Origin: Hyparrhenia diplandra | Lineage: Eukaryota > Streptophyta > Magnoliopsida > Poales > Poaceae | Direction: 5' to 3' | NCBI GenBank assembly: GCA_015847255.1 | Contig: JADLZK010007658.1 | Location: forward strand, 1 to 64,000 | Length of the DNA: 64,000 bases | Shown: one piece after another, positions 35,981 to 47,059 of the stretch | Numbering within the stretch: position 1 is the stretch's first letter | How the letters are laid out: every line of letters begins with the position of its first letter | Notes under the pieces: generated by a model | Told to the model about the DNA's origin: nothing | Database searches by the model: none | The model's input: only the letters and a program-made list of their open reading frames with translations | Translations under genes and position numbers: made by a program

Positions 35981-37840
35981 CTGATTACCATGATCTTCAT
36001 CCCAGCCCATAAACCTCCCAAAACCAAAAACAGTCTTGTCAACTAATTCATATTTCCAGATGTCCAGATTCAGACCAATTAACATGAGCCACACCTCATG
36101 TGTGAAAACCACTGATCTATTATTCCAACCAGCATTGTGAGGCAGAAAGGTGAGGAAGAAGGGACCAAACTGATGAGGACCATTGTTGACTAAAACATCT
36201 CTATGAGCAACATGATCCAAAGTAACATAAGCCTGTCCAAAGGGGCATGGTTGGATTGAGCGAAAAGGGAACCTTACATTCAGATTCAAGAAATTCTCCA
36301 AAGTGTCTCTGATGACCCCAAAATCATTGTGGTTCTCTGGTGGCGGGTGAATGAAGGCGATGGCCACATTGTTGTTTCGCTGCTGCAGCCGACCGGTGAT
36401 GACACGAAGCATAGGGCGGCGGCCAGGTACCATCACTCTTTGACCCCATTCCGGCATGAAAGGGGTAGGATCAACAAATCGTTAAGCCATCGGAGGCGGC
36501 ACTGTAGCAGAAGATGAGGGTTTTATGTACCAGGCTACGTGCTTGATCAATGGAGAGTAAGGAATACCCAGGCGTGAAGCAGCATACTCACCCACCAAAG
36601 AATAGACAGTGGGGTTTGACTGAGGTGTCGATGTCGCCTTCACCGGCGACGGCGGCTCGTCGGGGAACTCCGGAGCACTCAGTCACCAAGTTCTTGAGTG
36701 GGAACAGTCCAGGGAATAGTGACTGGGGAAGGAATTACTTCCAGACCAACCGATTCTTTAATATATTCAGAGAAATTTTTGTAAATTCTGGGCTGGTGGT
36801 GATCAACGGCCCCACTGATCAGCGACTCTTTAGGACGAGTAATCCGAGAAGACGAAGCGGTGGTTTTCTCCAGAAGGCAACACACCGATCGAGGCGGGAA
36901 TTGGCACTGTGCAAAAACGTGTCCCGATTGCAAGCATTTTCTACAACAAAAATCTCGCTTGCAGTAAATACTGGAGTGGGCCGGCAATAAGCATTTGGAG
37001 CAGAGTTTGGGTGGAGGCCCAAAACCCGGGAGCAGACGATTTAAGTGCGGGATCGGGCCTAAAATGCCGGCCGAAGCAAATGCAAAGCATTTGACTGCTT
37101 TCTGGTAACTGCCGAGTTAACACGATTTAAACCAGAATTCAAAGAGTAATAACGGCTTTGATTTGAACCTGGTTGCACCATGGGAGCTCGAGGGGAGGAA
37201 GCTCGAGGTTGACGAAGCACGCCAAGAGGAATTGTATTGGCTCCAGTCAGGCATGGCTTTGTCCTGGAAATCTGAGTCCATTCTGCAGATTGCTCAACAA
37301 GCCAGTTACGATACTCCACTCGTAATTGGGACCTCCATTGTGCCAGAGGTGAAAGAAGATCTTAAACTGAGCACAATTGAAAGTAGCAAGCTTCAAGATA
37401 TGAAAAGCAATGCTATGAGAGGCCACTGAAAACCGAAAGACCCGATCACTGAGCTGCAAAACCCTGAAAGCAGGACAAGAACCACCAAGAACAGACTGGA
37501 GCAGCAAAGCCACTGATTGTGAGGAGAGACGAAAGGAGCAGCGACCCACAGAGAGAACCATGAGGAAAGGCTTAGCTGTTGAAGACGAGGTGTGGTTCAC
37601 CGTAGAACCAAAACGACGAAGGAACTCGGCCTCGAGAGCTCTTCCCGGCCGCATGTTGAGGACCGGAAGAGCCATCACGAAGAAGATCCCTGAGGATGAG
37701 CACCACCAGAAGGAGGACGTCGCCGGCGAAGATCACCGGAGGGGGACGATGGCCAGGATCACCGGCGAGAGGGGCAGAACCCGGCGACTTCCCTCATCCC
37801 ATTACAGAGCTTAGTAGTAGGTGCATGCAGTAGCCTCAAG
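35981..37840 (-). pseudogene. Retroelement ORF1 (CCHC, gag-like), broken and truncated
   Basis: Read on the minus strand from about 37681: MALPVLNMRPGRAL, VFRFSVASHSIAFHI and FFHLWHNGGPN (37678-37247 frame), then LTGANTIPLG near 37230, a Cys-rich knuckle CRKCLQSGHVFAQC near 36900-36945, and CPFGQAYVTL, WNNRSVVFTHEVWLMLIG, FMGWDEDHG (36457-35990). I know this block order from a large family of grass retroelement proteins, usually labelled unclassified or LINE ORF1. Frameshifts separate the blocks. The end is cut at 35981 by insertion of the long-LTR Gypsy element, so the rest lies left of the window. An RNA-binding role is inferred from the knuckle. Confidence 0.65.
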
Positions 37841-38480
37841 GCTGGAATTTTATTCCTTTATCTAAAAAAACACAACATCGAGTCCAATCCAACTTTCCAT
37901 CACACACCCATCCTAGGCCACTAGTTCAACTCTCTATCTCACTCTTGTATGACCCTCAAAAATGATTTTTTCTCTGCATATGTGACGTGCACGTCACATG
38001 TTTAGTAAAATCATTTTTTTGTTGTGGATACCTCAAATGTTTAGCCGCTTGTATGAGAAAAGCTCGATGGGACAAAGGGTTTCTTCAGAAATTCAACCCC
38101 ATTGTTGGAAATCCAAATGACTTTAAATTAAAAACTTGTCATCTACAGACTACAGAGTTGTAGATCGCAATAAAAACTTAAAATTTAGTGCATACAATGT
38201 TAACCTTCAAGATCATTCAAAAAATTTTAAATTCAATTTATAATTCTGAGAAAATAAAGCACAATCTTAGGACTCTATAAACAGTTTTAAATCAAAATCT
38301 TGTATATATACTAAAAAGTTGTAGATCATGCACTAATAAATGATACCATTGGCTTTATTCTCTCTCCCTTTGGTGACACCCACCAAAGCCCTGCTACTGT
38401 GCTTTTATTACTTGAAATAAAAAATATCCATACAGACTTCTCAAGACACAAAAAATGAAATGAAAAAAACTAAAAGAATT
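37841..38480. other. AT-rich stretch between two retroelement fragments
   Basis: No coding potential was seen. In minus sense it would hold the 3' untranslated end of the LINE at right and the 5' leader of the ORF1 element at left. The homopolymer at 37863-37870 may be a LINE tail. Confidence 0.4.
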
Positions 38481-39295
38481 ACACAAAGGCTTGGTTCCAT
38501 TGTTGAATCCTTGGACAGTAGGAAGCTTTTGCTCTTAGGAAAACTAAGGCAAACTCAGACTTTGAACAATTCTTTGCAGCGATGATTGGAAGCAGGAATC
38601 CCTTTGAAGATCAGATCATTACGGAGGATCCAGATAGACCAGCACATAGTTACAATGACTTCGATGAAGAAAGGCACATGCAATTGTATTTAGAAGGCTT
38701 CAATGATTTCCTCTGTGAGCGAGCTTCTAGGCACAAGAAGGCCCAGGCAATTCCAACAAGCCAAGGCAAGGGGATAATCAAAGAACAGATGCTAGAGAGA
38801 CTCTTGAAAGGTTTGAACAAGTGGGCACAACTATAATCTGGCAACCACATATTTTTCCTTTGCAAGAGCTATCGAGTGTTGAGTCTGTCTTTGAGTAGGA
38901 GCCCGAAGAAATTTTCTCTTTTTTGGGCAGGAAGATTTCCAAAGCCATTTGTAACATCTATAAACTTGGTGATCCCCAATGAAGTGTTTGTAGGCCAACT
39001 TTGACTGGAAAGAATTAGTACCCCAAATGTAACCCCATTGGTCTGCATTGTGTTCCAAAGTATAGTGTTCTGAACAACATTATTGAAAAGCTGGAACTGT
39101 TGGAAATCTTGCACAGACAGGGGAACGTGAAAGAGAGAGGATGAGTCTGCTGTTGCAATGACAGGTGGCCACTAAAGCATTTGGATCCTTCACAAAAGAG
39201 AATAAGTGTGGGTACTGATGACTAAAATTTTGGTTATGCCAATTATCCAACCAGAACAAGCAGCTTTCCCCATCTTTAACTGTCACCACACTGAT
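38480..39295 (-). pseudogene. LINE ORF2 3' end: zinc-binding RVT domain and C-terminus
   Basis: On the minus strand VTVKDGESCLFWLDNW, HQYPHLFSFVKDPN (39289-39150), WGYIWGTNSFQSKLAYKHF and YKWLWKSSCPKKRKF (39050-38920), and LKDRLNTR match the zf-RVT region that follows reverse transcriptase in plant L1-type LINEs. Further down, SLEHLFF, EIIEAF and FALVFLRAKASYCPRIQQW (38840-38490) are its C-terminal tail. Several frameshifts are present. The 5' side is cut at 39295/39296 by a composite insertion; upstream homologous codons may resume at 43287. Confidence 0.75.
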
Positions 39296-41568
39296 TGTAA
39301 CACCCGTATTTTTGCATCATTTTAAAATTCACTAAAAATTTGAACTTTTATAATTATCAACTAAAATGTGATTTATTTTCCGCTCAACCAAAAATCCTCT
39401 TTCGAAAACCCTGCATCAAAATTCACCATATAGAATTTAGGCGCTTGCTTGAATGTTTGTTTGCTTGTCGAGCTAGAATTTATTTTGTGGCATCAAATAA
39501 TAAATCATTGATCGACTTTCATCCAAGTACTACCCTTGACCCTCTCGTTCTCCTCTCCGATCCATCAATCACTCTACCTCCAACCACCCAAAGAATCCAA
39601 TTCAAATTTTCCCTTGACCCTCTCTTTGGTTTATCAACCACCCAATATTCCATCTTAATCCTCCCTTTGTTTTACCAACCACCACATCGCCAGCTATTCT
39701 CAAATCCGAGTCCAAGCCCGAATTCACTCACATGTGCTTAGTTTATCTTTTCTGGGAAAATAGTGAAGCCTCATGTATATATACATATAACAAACTCATG
39801 GCTGGAAACGTACATCATATGTGATCGTACACCTAAATAAATATATATGGGTACAGCTGTGTATTAATTACATATATGTATATATATATATATACATGGG
39901 AATATACATGAATATTATTACACATGGAAAATGGGAAAAAGAAAAAGAAATAGAAATGGAAGAGCCGCATGGGCTTAGTCTCCCTTTTCTCTCATTCTGG
40001 CCCGCAGCGTGGCCTGCCTCCGAACCAGGCCCGAGGCCCAGCTCTTCCCGTCCACGAGGCCCAGCTCGACAATAACAGGCAGCCCAGCAGCGTAGCAACA
40101 CAGCAGGCCCATCCACTCTTCTCCCCTTACAGACGGGGCCCACCCGTCAGCTCCCTCTCCCACCTCCATCCTCATCCCACGCACGCGAACAGCACCGGAG
40201 GAAATATCTTCTCCCCGTAAACCCCGCGTCCGACCACGACAACGCCGCCGCTGTGCTCATGTCCACGCTACACCACCACGCCAGCTCCTCCGTCGTCGTC
40301 ACGCGCCGACGTTCGCTGTGGCCGGCGACGAGGCCACAGCACCCTTGCCGGAAAATATCTCTGGCGAGCTCTTCCTCCGCCCCGGCTATAGATAGCCCCG
40401 TGGCCGGCCTCGGGAGCTCGCCCAACGAGCTCGGAGCTGAGCGGGGAACAGAGGGACGAGGCTTGCGCCATGGAAGGCGATCCTGCTTCTTCTCCTCTTT
40501 CCCCTTTCTTCTGCCAAGCCTCGTCGTGGCCACCATGACGAAGGAGCGTCGCTCTGCTCTTCCCCAACTACGCCGCGTCGCTGCACGTGCTCGCCACCCA
40601 CCACCAGCCAAGCCGCTCGCCACCTGCTCTGCCCCCGCCAGAGCCGCACGCCATGCCCAAGCTCGCCGGGCGCCGCTGCGCCGCGCGCTGCTGCCCACCG
40701 CCGCGCGCACCAGCACCGCGCCGCGCTCGCCGAGGCCACAGCGACCGTGGTTGCCACTCCGCGCGCACCACGCCGCCGAGGTTGCTGCCCTCACCGCAGC
40801 CGCGTGCCACAGCCGTGCTCCACCGCCACCAGAGCCGCGCTGAGCTCACCACCACGCGCCGCCGCCGCCAGAGCCCTCTCCAGCCGCAACCACCACCACG
40901 CCGCGCTCGCTCGGTCACCGCACGCCCGCCTGTGCTCCACACGCTGCGCGCCGCGCGCTGCCGTGCCGGACCGTGCGCCGCCGCATAGCCAATCCCGCCA
41001 CCATGCTCCACCGCTTGCCGAGGGCATGTCCACCCCCCCCACCGCCGAGTGCTCCACCGCGCCGAGCACGCCGCCACGCCTAGCTCGCAGCTCGCCACCG
41101 CGCCGCACGCCAGAACACGCCGCCCTCGCTCCGCCGCGCCGCTTGCCGCGACGCGCGCGCGCACGCGCCCAGCCGCTGCGCCGCAGCTCCACCCCGCCAT
41201 GTCGCTCGCCGTTGCCTCAGCCCTCCACGCCACCACCACTACAAACCCGCCACCACCAGGAACCCGAACACCACTGCCTGCCCTCACCCTCTCTTCCCTA
41301 CCCTGCTCTGCTACTCTCGCATGGCGCAAGAACGCATGGGAACGACGACAAACCGCGGCAGCAGAACAACCGTGACCAGGCACCCAAACCCAATCCTTAT
41401 CCCCTTCCCCTACTACCTTCCATACACCCGGTCCATGTAAACCAGAGAGGGGGAGCAACCGGTCTACAAAACTGGTCCATGGCCCATGGACCCGCTGCCG
41501 GTCAACTTGACCCAAGCCAGGGCGTCACTGCGCGGCGCACGTGCGCCAGGACAGGAAACGGCGCGCAT

Positions 41569-41637
41569 GCGCTAGTTAGGATAGCAGTGCACGCGCGCTA
41601 GTTAGGATAGCAGTGCACGCGCGCTATAGCAGTGCGT
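41569..41637. repeat. 26-bp tandem repeat, about 2.7 copies
   Basis: The unit gctagttaggatagcagtgc plus six more bases starts at 41571 and 41597 and, shortened, at 41623. Confidence 0.8.
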
Positions 41638-42203
41638 GGGGCACCTGCTTCCCTGTTCCCTGTCTGGGTTTATCATGTCAATGGCCCAAGTTTTGTCTTT
41701 GGCCCATATTATTTTCTGGTTTCTCTTGTCTATCTTCATTGGGCCAAAAAAATATTATTGTCTACAAGCAAAAATTTCTCTTTTGGGACATGGGTTTGTG
41801 GGTAAAGTATACGGGGGATGGTTTCACATCTAAACAAAAGTGAAAGTAAAAAAATATCTTTTTTTTAAAAAACCATTATAAAAATGAAAATTGCTAGAAT
41901 GAAAAAAAAAACAAATTACAATTTCTTTGTAACATCTTTGTAATTTCAAAAAATAAAAGATAAAATGAAAAGGTAAATGTTGCTTTACATTTGTCTTGAA
42001 GAAAGTCGGGAGTATATGGAAATAAGTACATAGTTATCAATACAGATAGATGTCTTTGCAAATAATTATCAACTAAAAATCCACACGTGCCTTCTCTTGT
42101 TTTGTAGCTAAAAAGCCCCCGAAAAAGACAAAGGTAAGGTAGTTAGAAACTTTGTACTACGGTTATATACCGTAATTATATAAAACTTTTAACTTTTTAA
42201 AAA

Positions 42204-42282
42204 AACTTTATACTATGGTTATGAAACTTTAAACTACCAAATTAGAAACTTTATACTATGGTTATGAAACTTTAAACTACCA
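42204..42282. repeat. 42-bp tandem repeat, two copies
   Basis: Units beginning aaactttatactatggtt at 42204 and 42246 share at least 37 bases. A degenerate copy precedes at about 42150-42200. Confidence 0.75.
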
Positions 42283-42338
42283 AACATAAGCGGATGTAGC
42301 AAAAGTTTGCAAAATGCGATCAAGACTACAATAGAATA

Positions 42339-43286
42339 TGTTGACACGGTTAGGGGCTTCGCACCAAACACACCACGAGGGCCTTGGACGCCCACGAAGG
42401 TTGCAAACAACCTAGTAGCGGCGAACACCGCAGCGTGATCAGCCACGAACGATCCGGAGATCGCTAGAGCCGATGTGGAGCTCGGTGAGCTACCAAGAAA
42501 GAACCGAACGTACCTCCGGAAGACCCGTCGGGAAGCACGCACGCAAGGGTTGCGCTAGGGGCAGCGGATGCGCCTAGCACGCCCGGGCGGAGAACGCGGA
42601 GTTCGTCGTCGAACGGCAAGTATAGGGTTGGAAGAGACAAAATTAGGGTTTTGAGAGTTGTAGTATGACGATTTGGGTAGATGGGATCAAATCGGCCATG
42701 AACCCCTTCATTATATAGGGAGGTGGTCTTATCCTTTTAGGAAGGCGCCCTAAGACGTTTCCAATCACCGAAATCGCGACCAACAAGTTTGAAACAAACC
42801 GAAGTCGGTTACGATTCGGATCCGCCCGAAATCGGGCCGACCGGACGCGACGCGACGCCACAGTACCACCGGACGCCCGGTCATGGCGCGTCGGCCGATT
42901 CGATAAGAGTCCGGAACCGACCGCTACGCGCCCCGCGAACCGTCGCCGCTTCGGACGCTGGCGTCAGTGACCGGACGCGCCGGTGCGCGGCCGGCCGATT
43001 CGAGGAGAGTTCGAAATCGCCACGCTTTCGACCGACGCCGGCGCCGGTCTTTGGCGACGGCCGCTCCGGCGTCGGTGCGGCGTCCGGCCCCGCCGCCTGT
43101 GGAGGTGCCCTCGCCGACCTCCGTGCCTTGGCCGCGTCTGATTTTGACTAAGTCTAAAAATTGGCGGTGACTTGGACCTCCAAAAAATGACTAAGTCTGG
43201 AATTTTGCGGTGAGTTAGCTCTTCGAAATTTGGCTAAGTCTGGGATTTTACCATGCCTTAGTCCAAGCCATTTTTGGGTGTCAACA
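42339..43286 (-). repeat. Probable solo LTR with 9-bp inverted ends
   Basis: The block starts tgttgacac and ends gtgtcaaca, perfect 9-bp inverted termini. The minus strand has a TATA box at 42711-42717, about 570 bases from the TG end at 43286, which favours minus orientation. Flanks gaata and gattg do not match, so no TSD supports it as an independent insertion. It holds GC-rich accggacgc-type repeats at 42830-43100. Confidence 0.5.
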
Positions 43287-44460
43287 GATTGTTCTTTTGA
43301 ACTTGACCAACAACAAATGCATCCTGTAGGGCCTCCCAGATAATAAAACAAGATTCTGATGTGAAAGAATCAATTCCTACAGTACAAAGGTTACATGTAT
43401 GACAACTTACAAATGGGAAAATAACTAAAAGTACTTCACAGACCCAAAACCTTTATGTCCTAAATGGTGATTTCATCTGAAACAAGTTGATGCATTTATT
43501 CAGCTAACAAAAAAAAACATCTGAGCAGAGTACATACTTGGCATTCTTTATTCACCAAACGGGCTTCATGCACCATAAATTTTGCGCTAAGTAAGTGGAG
43601 GAGTGTCATTCCTAGCACTGGAGCAACCTATCACGCAGTAGCCTCAGATTACAATCATTCTGACATGACAAACTATAACAACCAGTCATATACAAATAGG
43701 ATGTGGTCATACAAAGGTGTTTCACCATCAAACAATAACAAACTTATACAGTCGGAAATCACATGAATAAGGATGACTGATCACTACTAGTCTATAATAT
43801 ACATGAAGCTCAGAAGTGCAATAAATACTTGTATAGGTGTCATGTGCATGAGTGCAAAAATTTTGAGGTGCACCAATTCTGTATTCATATGGGAACAGTA
43901 AAAATAGGAATAGTCCTTTGGAAGCTACTCATGAAAACAAAAAACTGCCACACGACTACAATACCAAGACAGAAAAATTAGTTGTAGTCAATATCTGTAG
44001 AACAAATTGGTAGTCAAATCCTTCGACATAGTTAAATTGAAGACAGATGGTGATCACAGACATTCAGGAAAGAAGAAAAACCTACTGCATGCAACAATGA
44101 ATTCAGTGCAGGTTCAAAACTAGTAATGCTTTTGAATGAACTAGTTAGTATGTCATGTATTAATATTTGAAGAACTTGATTCTGTGTCATTCAAAGCTTA
44201 ACAAAATTTATACCTTTTGAATCAACTTGTTCTAATCAGTACAGGGGGTTCCGTTGGACACCCTAAAAAAAAAAAAAGAAACAAACAAAACAAAAAAGGT
44301 ATGAGTCTTACTCTCATGTGAGGATATACTACGCAAACTATGAAAATCAATGTGAAGCAAATAAAGAATATTTTCAGGGATATAGTACATGAAAAAAAGG
44401 TTTGCAAAAAAAAAAAAACAGTGACTACAATGCCAAATTTCCATATAAACCGATCAACAT
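43287..44460. other. AT-rich non-coding stretch
   Basis: The first 100 bases may still belong to the LINE on the minus strand (codons LLVKFK just before VTVKDG when joined across the insertion). The rest has no protein-like frame and no terminal repeats that I could recognise. Confidence 0.4.
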
Positions 44461-44469
44461 CCACTCAGC

Positions 44470-44632
44470 AACAAAAGTGGCTCTAGTCCAACAACCCAGA
44501 AGTGGCTCTAGTTCCTCCAGCAGCAGCATCTGCAACATAAGTGGCTCTAGTCCCTCACACACAAATGTTAGCAATCCCTCCCCTGCAGAAGCCCAAGCAA
44601 AAAAAAAAGCGGCTCTAGTCCCTACCCAGCAG
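44470..44632. repeat. Dispersed 13-base motif, four copies
   Basis: gtggctctagtcc or a one-base variant occurs near 44475, 44503, 44542 and 44618. Spacing is irregular. Confidence 0.6.
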
Positions 44633-44819
44633 CAGCGCCAAACAACAGATCCAAAAAACAAAGAGAAGCAACGCTGCGCAGCTAGCTTAGACATCCACGA
44701 TGCTAAAGACAATAGAAAGGCGCAAAGCGCATGCTCAATAACTAGTTCCAGGCTATACTCAAAACTTTTTTAAGTAAATCAGGCTTGGCACGTAAATTAG
44801 GAGTCATAGAAATTGGTAT

Positions 44820-45960
44820 CTCCATAGGCTAGGGAAAGACATGTTGGAAGCTGATTAAGTGGCTCAAGTTGTGTAGTTGAATCAAACTCTCTCTTTTGTA
44901 GCGTATTAAGATGCTTCTAAGCAGTGAAGAATAAATGAACTTGGAAAAATTATAACTAGCTGTACATAATAAAGAACCAATGTAAGCATGTATGATGACA
45001 TGAAAAATGCTGAACAAAAAGATAATAGTATCAAAACATCTTTAAGCGTGATAGATCAGAGTATATAATGTTTTAGGCAATAAATTTTAACTAGCGGTAC
45101 ATAATTGGGGTGTAGAAAGTTTGCAACCTATCAGTACAAAGTTTCTAATGTTCAAGTAAAAAATTATAACTAGCAAGTACATAATTCAATAGTTCAAAAA
45201 AAAAAGATTATGTTGCAATAGTTCAAAGTTTTTAACCTAGCAATAAAAAGTTTTTCACTATAATAGTATAAATTTTTATAAATTCTAGTGTAAAAGTTTT
45301 GAACCTATCAATACAAAGTTGCAAATGTTGTAGTGTAAAGTTTTCAACCTAAACAAAAAAAGTTTATAAATATTATAGTCTAAAGTTTTTAACCTAGCAA
45401 TCTAAAGTGCCAACAAGTTCAAAAAAAGTGTATCATGCAATAGTTAAAAGTTAATTAAATAGGATTAGAAAGTTTGTTATGTCATGGTTCAAAGTTCTCA
45501 GTAAAGCAAGTGTAAAGTTTTCAACATATTAATACAAAGTTTATAATCTTATAGTGTAAAAATTTTTAAACCTAGCAGTATATAAAATTTGAACTTAGCA
45601 TCAAAAAAAAAAAGTTTATAAATATAATTGTCTAAAGTAATGAAACTAGCAGTTAAAAGTAAATAAATATTATGGACAATAGTTTTGAACTTATTAGTAC
45701 AAAGTCATAGTCTAAATAGTTTTGAACCGGAAATAAATAGTTTATAATATTTATAGTTTAAAGCTTTTAACGTAGCAAAGACATAGTTTGTGAAAAAATT
45801 TATACTTGATAGTTTTGAAATCTAATACTAAAGTTTCTGAACCTATCATCCAAAAAGTTTTAAACATAGCAACACAAAGTTTATTATGTCATAGTTTAAA
45901 GTTTAAAAATTGTAAATATAAAGTTTTTTGACCTAGAAGTGCATGTAATTCTAATAATTA
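44820..45960. repeat. Degenerate repeat array with aaagttt and acctagcaa motifs
   Basis: About 1.1 kb of AT-rich sequence is built from short variants of 'taaagtttt(c/t)aacctagcaa' (for example near 45220-45250, 45337-45400 and 45570-45590). Unit length drifts between about 25 and 45 bases. No ORF is present. Confidence 0.6.
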
Positions 45961-46956
45961 AATTATGTGACATTATGGCATACCTTCTTCGTCATTGCTT
46001 TGATTTAAAAACTATTTTGTAGAAGAAATGCAGGTAATAGCTTCACTCCATGAGAACTGTTATCACACAATTGCAAAAACAAATAGTCATAATGTATGTA
46101 GGCTTGTCATAGAGGAGGTCACAACTCTTTCGTAACTAAAAGCATGGTTACACGTAAAGAGCATCGAATATGATGAAGACCTACAAAAGTACATTGTAAA
46201 AAGAAGTTACATTATGACTAGAGATACCATAGCATACCCAAGCTACAAAAAAAAAGGCATTGCTACATATCTGTATGGATTAAAGGAATTCTCTTCAATT
46301 TTAGTCGCTCAATCTTATCAATCCTCGAAAACAAACACACAAACACACCAATCTTATCATGCTCGCATGAGAACCAAGCAATTTTGAAGTCGTAAAGTTG
46401 AATCTAGTAACCCGAAAGCACCCACTATATCACACCTATCTCAAATCCGTTGGCTCTCCCTCGACTGTATATATTATGTTCAAAAGCATGGAACATATTA
46501 TGGAGGGAGGTGGAAGCGATGGTGAGAGCGGGTGTTGGCAGTATGTAAGAAAAACATTATCTCCTCGCTTTGCTCAGCCTACTGGCAGCAAAGAAAGTAT
46601 GACACTATGTCGGAAACAATAACTACTTTATTAGGTGAAAAAAAGATGTACCATGGCCATGGGTTGAGACAAGAAAACTAAGGCATTAAGTTATTTCTAG
46701 TTACCATGTTTTAAATAGTTTTGGTGCATGCAACTAATGAAATGTGCACATATATCATGATAAAATGGGTAATGTTTATTTTCAACAAACCACCGACGAA
46801 TTAGGAGGTATGAAAAGATAGAAAGCATTCAATTCAATTAAAGTTGTACCGTCTCTCTCCCTATCCCTCTCTACTAAGATGTCGGAAAGACCGCGTTATA
46901 TTGAATGACTCATTGCTAGGTGATACAAACAAAAAAAAAAGATGCCAAACAGTGCC

Positions 46957-47051
46957 CCCTCTTTCTCTCTCTCCCTCCCTCTCCCTCAACTCTCCCTCTC
47001 CTCTCTCCGTCTCTCTATCTCTCTCTCCCCCTCTATCTCTCTCTCTCTCTC
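46957..47051. repeat. CT-rich microsatellite
   Basis: Imperfect (CT)n/(CTCC)n tract. Confidence 0.85.
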
Positions 47052-47059
47052 ATAAGAGG

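Larger units (their letters stand above)
39296..43286. mobile_element. Composite insertion of LTR-like sequences
   Basis: The left edge reads tgtaacacccg, a Gypsy LTR start; the right edge reads gggtgtcaaca, an LTR end of another family. Flanking bases gatt(g) occur on both sides (39293-39297 and 43287-43291), consistent with one insertion site in the LINE. The parts are an AT-rich LTR start (39296-39950), a GC-rich Pro/Ala block (39960-41600), an AT-rich block with tandem repeats, and an LTR-like block at 42339-43286. No protein domain is recognised; the long frames at 40147-41601 on both strands are GC-rich shadows. Confidence 0.5.

Noticed and set aside
38582..38836. Plus-strand 84-codon frame with acidic, protein-like composition
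   Set aside because: It is exactly opposite the C-terminal part of the LINE ORF2 on the minus strand, whose motifs continue on both sides of it.
40147..41601. Long frames on both strands (up to 315 codons)
   Set aside because: Ala/Arg/Pro low-complexity translations occur on both strands in all frames of a GC-rich LTR-like block. No start context or domain supports any of them.
41569..41637. Short direct repeats considered as a CRISPR-like array
   Set aside because: It is a contiguous 26-bp tandem repeat without spacers in a plant genome.
44402..44773. Ser/Gln-rich plus-strand frame of 123 codons
   Set aside because: It is produced by the dispersed gtggctctagtcc motif and poly-A runs. No homology or splice context supports it.
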